Shown in pieces: positions 33,723-37,303 of a DNA stretch of 37,303 nucleotides. The DNA comes from Micromonospora gifhornensis. Its GTDB lineage: Bacteria; Actinomycetota; Actinomycetes; Mycobacteriales; Micromonosporaceae. A program made the position numbers and the translations under genes. The stretch is from contig NZ_BOPA01000053.1 in the NCBI RefSeq assembly GCF_016863515.1, positions 1-37,303 of the forward strand. The letters run 5' to 3'. Numbering within the stretch: the stretch's first letter is position 1; every line of letters starts with the position of its first letter. The notes beneath the pieces are model-generated. The model was not told the DNA's origin. It did no database searches and worked only from the letters and a program-made list of their open reading frames with translations.

Positions 33723-36176
33723 GTGCCCGATGCGGAACAGGTCCCCAGCAGGCTTCGAGCGGCCGGTGTGACGAGGCGCGAGGCCGACGTTCTCCGGCTG
33801 GTCGGCGGACGGCTGCAGAACCGGGAGATCGCGGAAGCGCTGCACGTGTCGGAGCGCACCGTGGAGAGCCACGTCTCGTCACTGTTACGCAAGCTCGGGG
33901 TGACGCAGCGGCGAATGCTCGTCGATGCCGCCGACGAGTTTGCCGTACGCCGTCGCGGTGTCCTTCGCCAGCCGTTGTCGTCCTTCTTCGGTCGAGAGCA
34001 GGAGACGGTTCAGGTCGCCTCACTTGTCCAACGGCATCGGCTCGTCACGCTCACCGGGCCGCCGGGGGTGGGCAAGACCAGGTTGGCCCTTCACGTCGCA
34101 GGCACGCTGCCACACCCGGCAACATGGGTTCTGGTCGACCTGGCCAGCACAGCCCCGGACGATCCGGTGACGCGGGTCTTCGCCGACAGCCTGGGGATCG
34201 CCGCGGACGAACGCCGACTGCTGTCGCAACTGCGCGACGTGCTCGCACACGGCGATCACTGGTTGCTCGTCGACAACTGCGAGCACGTGGCGGAGTCGAC
34301 GTCGCGACTGCTGGACGAGTTGCTCGGGACGTGCACCAGCCTGCATGTGCTCGCCACCGGACACACTCCCCTCGGCGTGGCCGGAGAGGCTCTCTACGAT
34401 GTCGCGCCCCTGCAGCCCTCGGAGGCCGAGCGGCTCTTCGCGGACCGGGCCGCCAAGGCACTCCCCAGCTTCACCCTCGACGACCGGAACTCCGACGACG
34501 TCGCGGCGATCTGCCGAAAGCTGGACGGCCTACCGCTGGCCATCGAACTCGCCGCCGCTCGGCTTCGCGCCTTCTCACCCAGTGAGCTGTTCGTGCGCCT
34601 GCAGGACCGCTTCGCGCTCCTGGCCGACACCGGCCGAGGCGCGACCGGCCGGCACCGCACCTTGGAGGCCGCGATCCGCTGGAGCTACGAACTGCTCGAC
34701 GAGGACGAGCGGGTGCTCTTCGAACGGTGCTCGGTGTTTCCCGGCAGCTTCGACTTCGACACCGCTGATGCGGTCGTGTCCGACCCGCCGGCCATCACCC
34801 ACGACGACGTGGTGCGCGTCTTCCCGCGGCTTCTGGACCGCTCCCTGCTGTCGAGCCGGCGGGACGGGCCGACCACCGAGTACCGCTTGCTGGACAGCAT
34901 CCGCCACTTCGCCCAGTCCCGCCTGGAGGAGCGTGGCGGTCTGGCCGCTATACGAGAGCGTCATGCCGTCCACCACCTGCAGGGTGGCCCCGCATGGATG
35001 GCGGATCTTCAGGGCAGGGACCAGGCCGGAGCCCTGCGCTGGTTCGAGCAGCGGTGGCCCGACATCCGGGCGGCGGTGCACTGGGCGCTCGACACGGGGA
35101 ACCTGGACGCGGCCTGGACGTTCATCTCCGGGGTCGGCACCGGCTGGGAGATCCTCGGCGCCCGCGGTGAGCTCTTCGACTGGCTGGACCGCCTGCTCGA
35201 ACATCCGCTGCCCCCCTCCCGCCTCGGCGTGCAGGCCGCCGTGACCGCATCGTTGCTCCGGTGCTACCAGGACACCGGAGCAGCGCTCGAAACAGCCCGG
35301 CACGGCGTCGAACTGGCAGCGGGGCCCGCGCTGGGTGAGCACACCCGGTCCCTGGCCACCATGGCGGTGGGCTGGGCCCTGATGTACGACGGACAAGCCG
35401 AGCCGGCTCGCGAGCAGTTCCACCGGGCGGTGGACGAATTCCGTGGCCACGGAGACGACTGGCATCTCGCCTTCAGTCTCGAGGGCCTGGCCCTCGCGGG
35501 ACGCGATCTCGATGACACCCTCGACCATCTCAGGCAGGCGGCAGACGCGTTCGGGCGGATCGGCGACCTGGTGAAACGCAGCAACTGCCTCATCCAGATG
35601 GCCTCCCGATGCATCGACGTGGGCTCCCAACCCGATGACATCGAGACATGGCTGACGGAAGCCCGCGACCTCGCCGAGTCGACCCCGAGCAACCACGAGA
35701 GGCTGCACGCGGAGGTCTGCCTGGCACGGCTCGAACAGCTCCGCGGACGTCCCGCAGCAGCCGGCGCAGCCTTCGAGACGCTGCTGCCCGAATTCCGCAG
35801 GATCGGCGATCTTCGCTGCCTGAGTCGATGCCTCAACGGAGTGGGCATGGCGGCGCTGCACGCAGGCGCGTACGACGTCGCCGCCGAGAACCTTGCCGAC
35901 AGCGTACGGATCGCGCAGAGCACCGGAGACAGACGTGAGATCGCACAGGGCCTGCGACTGCTTGCCGAGTGTGCACTCGCAGGCGGCGGCCCCCACCGTG
36001 CCGCCCTACTGCTCGGCTGCGCGGAGGGGGTGGCCGGACAACTCGACCCCGGCCGTCGTCCCGTGCTGGACACCGAACACCTGTTGTCGCTCTTGCGGAA
36101 CAGCCTCGGCGAGTCGTTCGAGCTGGCGATGTCCCAGGGACGCGCCTCCACCCCAGCAGACCTCCTACCCAGCTGA
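33723..36176 (+). CDS. STAND-type regulator with N-terminal LuxR HTH and TPR repeats
   Basis: The 817-residue product starts with a GerE/LuxR HTH (TRREADVLRLVGGRLQNREIAEALHVSERTVESHVSSLLRKLGV, about residues 17-60), followed by an NB-ARC/AfsR-like NTPase with Walker A GPPGVGKT (112-119), WLLVDNCEH (Walker B) and KLDGLPLAIELAAARLR, then about 350 residues of TPR-like helices. In the well-known LAL regulators the LuxR domain is C-terminal; here it is first. The GTG at 33723 has only a weak ribosome site. It is probably a signal-gated activator whose target is unclear. Confidence 0.86.
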   Translation: MPDAEQVPSRLRAAGVTRREADVLRLVGGRLQNREIAEALHVSERTVESHVSSLLRKLGVTQRRMLVDAADEFAVRRRGVLRQPLSSFFGREQETVQVASLVQRHRLVTLTGPPGVGKTRLALHVAGTLPHPATWVLVDLASTAPDDPVTRVFADSLGIAADERRLLSQLRDVLAHGDHWLLVDNCEHVAESTSRLLDELLGTCTSLHVLATGHTPLGVAGEALYDVAPLQPSEAERLFADRAAKALPSFTLDDRNSDDVAAICRKLDGLPLAIELAAARLRAFSPSELFVRLQDRFALLADTGRGATGRHRTLEAAIRWSYELLDEDERVLFERCSVFPGSFDFDTADAVVSDPPAITHDDVVRVFPRLLDRSLLSSRRDGPTTEYRLLDSIRHFAQSRLEERGGLAAIRERHAVHHLQGGPAWMADLQGRDQAGALRWFEQRWPDIRAAVHWALDTGNLDAAWTFISGVGTGWEILGARGELFDWLDRLLEHPLPPSRLGVQAAVTASLLRCYQDTGAALETARHGVELAAGPALGEHTRSLATMAVGWALMYDGQAEPAREQFHRAVDEFRGHGDDWHLAFSLEGLALAGRDLDDTLDHLRQAADAFGRIGDLVKRSNCLIQMASRCIDVGSQPDDIETWLTEARDLAESTPSNHERLHAEVCLARLEQLRGRPAAAGAAFETLLPEFRRIGDLRCLSRCLNGVGMAALHAGAYDVAAENLADSVRIAQSTGDRREIAQGLRLLAECALAGGGPHRAALLLGCAEGVAGQLDPGRRPVLDTEHLLSLLRNSLGESFELAMSQGRASTPADLLPS

Positions 36177-36213
36177 GGCAGCGCTCGTTGACCTCGGGTC
36201 GCCGACCGGTACG

Positions 36214-36295
36214 GTTCGCGGGAACGACTGGCCCCACCGGACACGAAGTCAATTTGGCAGGACGAAGCCAGTCGCGACCACCGGTTCGCCGGAAC
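36214..36295. promoter_or_regulatory. Pair of GTTC-N4-GAAC palindromes
   Basis: GTTCGCGGGAAC (36214-36225) and GTTCGCCGGAAC (36284-36295) lie in the 199-bp gap before the carboxymuconolactone decarboxylase-like gene, 70 bp apart centre to centre. Their flanks also match (CG before, G after). They are candidate operators; the gap contains nothing else I can identify. Confidence 0.4.
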
Positions 36296-36375
36296 GGCCG
36301 ACCGAACGCCGGGGTGGGCACGATGCTGGAACCGAACGGCAGTCGATCGGCTGACACGTGCGGAGGTGGCAACGC

Positions 36376-36753
36376 ATGCCCGACGATCCCCGATACCAGC
36401 ATGCCCTCGACACCGCGGAGCGCCTCCTCGGCCAACCGTTGACCCTGCCGCTTGCCGACGGGGAACCCGCGGTCGGTCAGGACTTCCGGCGGCTGGCGAC
36501 CGAGCACACCTTCGGCGACTCGTGGCCGCGACCCGGCCTGGACCTGCGGAGCCGCTGCCTGATCTCGGTGGCCGTCGCGGCGGCGCTGGGCACCCACGAG
36601 CCGCTGCGGGGGCAGTTGCGCATCGCGCTGACGTCCGGCGTGACCAAGGAGGAGATCGTCGAGCTCTTCATCCACCTGGAGGCGTACGCCGGGGCGGCCC
36701 GGGCGTTCGACAGCTACCAGGTGGCCACGGCGGTCTTCGGCGAGCACCGCTGA
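36376..36753 (+). CDS. Carboxymuconolactone decarboxylase family protein
   Basis: The 125-residue product resembles PcaC-type carboxymuconolactone decarboxylases: GQDFRRLATEHTFGDSWPRPGLDLRSRCLISVAVAAALG, HEPLRGQLRIALTSGVTKEEIVELFIHLEAYAGAARAF. The AhpD-type CxxC is absent, so peroxidase activity is not expected. The ATG has GGAGGTGG 7-8 nt upstream. No other beta-ketoadipate pathway genes are near, so the substrate is open. Confidence 0.87.
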   Translation: MPDDPRYQHALDTAERLLGQPLTLPLADGEPAVGQDFRRLATEHTFGDSWPRPGLDLRSRCLISVAVAAALGTHEPLRGQLRIALTSGVTKEEIVELFIHLEAYAGAARAFDSYQVATAVFGEHR

Positions 36754-36773
36754 CGACGCGCCAGCACCCGTCA

Positions 36774-36905
36774 ACGAGGAGCCGTCCGATCGCGTTCAAC
36801 CCCTGCGAGGGTGTCCACCTCCCTGCCCAGCGGAAGCAGGCTGGCGGAGTGCAGACCATCTCCCAAGCCGACGTGACGGATCGTCCCCTGCCCGCAGTGC
36901 CTGAG
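36774..36905 (+). pseudogene. Tyrosine-recombinase (phage integrase) fragment
   Basis: In the frame through 36786, about 40 codons read PIAFNPCEGVHLPAQRKQ...VQTISQADVTDRPLPAVPE. This resembles the segment linking the core-binding and catalytic domains of actinobacterial integrases (IAxNPCxGVxLP ... LPAVPE). No start, no N-terminal domain and no catalytic R...HxxR...Y follow, so this is a decayed remnant. The tRNA 3'-end remnant just downstream supports it. Confidence 0.5.
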
Positions 36906-36921
36906 TGGCAACAGCGTGAAC

Positions 36922-36936
36922 GGCTTGGCTGTACGG
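36922..36936 (+). repeat. 15-bp direct repeat, left copy
   Basis: GGCTTGGCTGTACGG is repeated exactly at 37077-37091. The two copies flank the tRNA 3'-end remnant and could be integrase arm-type sites. Confidence 0.6.
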
Positions 36937-36973
36937 AGGCTGTCCTCGGACCGAGATCAACCAAGGAAAGTGC

Positions 36974-37005
36974 TGGTGGAGCCCAGGGGACTCGAACCCC
37001 TAAGC
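36974..37005 (-). other. tRNA 3'-end remnant, candidate attachment site
   Basis: On the minus strand the sequence ends with a T-arm (AGGGGTTCGAGTCCCCT, complement of 36985-37001), then GGGCTCC, a discriminator A and CCA: a complete tRNA 3' end, most like tRNA-Ala. The 5' half is missing: no D-arm, no anticodon stem and no GGNGCCC partner lies where it should. Such 3'-end copies are typical attachment cores left by integrative elements. Confidence 0.55.
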
Positions 37006-37303
37006 CGCGAGCCTGCGCTACGGCTGACCTGCTCGCCGTGTCGCCTACTGTCGGCCCCGGGCCGTATCCGTCGGCGGGCTTGGCTGTACGGGTGGCTGTA
37101 CAGCCCACCTTCTGATCGGTAGGACCGTCCGGTATCCACGGACACCTGGCTCGCCTCGCCACCAGGTCGCGGCTGTCGTTCATCCGAGGTACGGCCGTGT
37201 CGGCGCGGCTGGGTCAGGCTGAGGTCAGGAGGCAGCCGCTTGCGGGTTGCCGCCGGAGGACGTCTGAACTGGCCACTCTGTCCCCCTGGCTTCTATCTCC
37301 AGT
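37006..37303. other. Right-end stretch without a recognisable gene
   Basis: Apart from the second 15-bp repeat, no open frame here has a start signal or recognisable protein similarity. It may be further decayed element DNA or the edge of the next gene's upstream region. Confidence 0.4.
37077..37091 (+). repeat. 15-bp direct repeat, right copy
   Basis: This is an exact copy of 36922-36936, 155 bp apart. It is followed by GTGGCTGTAC, which partly repeats the unit again. Confidence 0.6.

Noticed and set aside
36974..37060. Complete tRNA gene at the right end
   Set aside because: Only the T-arm, acceptor 3' strand and CCA are present. No D-arm, anticodon stem or matching 5' acceptor strand is found upstream, so I call it a remnant.
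36366..37115. Single 249-residue gene spanning the decarboxylase and the right-end region
   Set aside because: The first two-thirds is a shadow of the decarboxylase-like gene in another frame. Only the integrase-like stretch is meaningful and the rest reads through the tRNA remnant.

Overview
The window is high-GC actinobacterial DNA, most probably from Micromonospora or a close relative (Micromonosporaceae). The evidence is the strong G/C bias at third codon positions, frequent GTG starts, the gene families present, and intergenic GGGCCC/GTTAAC and CGCGATCTTGCA repeat elements of a kind I recall from that genus. It reads as ordinary chromosome, with one decayed integration site at the right end. 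Thirteen genes have a TANNNT -10 box only 6-8 nt before the start codon, so much of the window appears to be transcribed as leaderless mRNA.

Layout, left to right. (1) 58-6462: a polytopic membrane protein, a glutamate-cysteine ligase-family enzyme, a divergent YceI/MarR pair sharing a control region, and an Xre-type STAND regulator. (2) 6575-12757: a leucine/isovalerate-type catabolic cluster on the minus strand: TetR regulator, biotin carboxylase, HMG-CoA lyase, carboxyltransferase and acyl-CoA dehydrogenase. It has no biotin carrier protein and no methylglutaconyl-CoA hydratase. Long perfect hairpins lie between its genes. (3) 13006-18737: a two-domain sulfurtransferase and two paralogous LPXTG surface proteins bracketing an SGNH hydrolase and an SUMF-domain protein, then a small membrane protein. 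(4) 18915-24760: a NarL-type two-component system, prolyl-tRNA synthetase, a CBS protein, SufE, a FrnE-like DsbA protein and a YbaK-type deacylase, with a near-consensus parS-like site before the last gene. (5) 24843-30485: a small membrane protein and a GAP-family membrane protein divergent from a 1,493-residue P-type ATPase. Both of the divergent genes seem to be preceded by short overlapping leader ORFs. (6) 30562-33557: a methyltransferase divergent from a MerR regulator fused to a peroxiredoxin-like domain, then an aquaporin and a rhodanese. (7) 33723-37303: a LuxR-type STAND regulator, a carboxymuconolactone decarboxylase-like protein, and an integrase fragment beside a tRNA 3'-end remnant flanked by direct repeats.

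The best candidate for an undescribed system is 30562-32333. A MerR DNA-binding domain is fused to a peroxiredoxin fold in which both catalytic cysteine positions are replaced (Asp and Thr). It is divergent from a SAM-dependent methyltransferase. The 92-bp gap between them is an almost perfect dyad: two mirror-image promoters, each TTGACC - 20 bp - TAGCNT, each with a palindrome in the over-long spacer. That is the geometry of MerR-activated promoters. The proposal is that a catalytically dead peroxiredoxin acts as the sensor domain and activates both genes.
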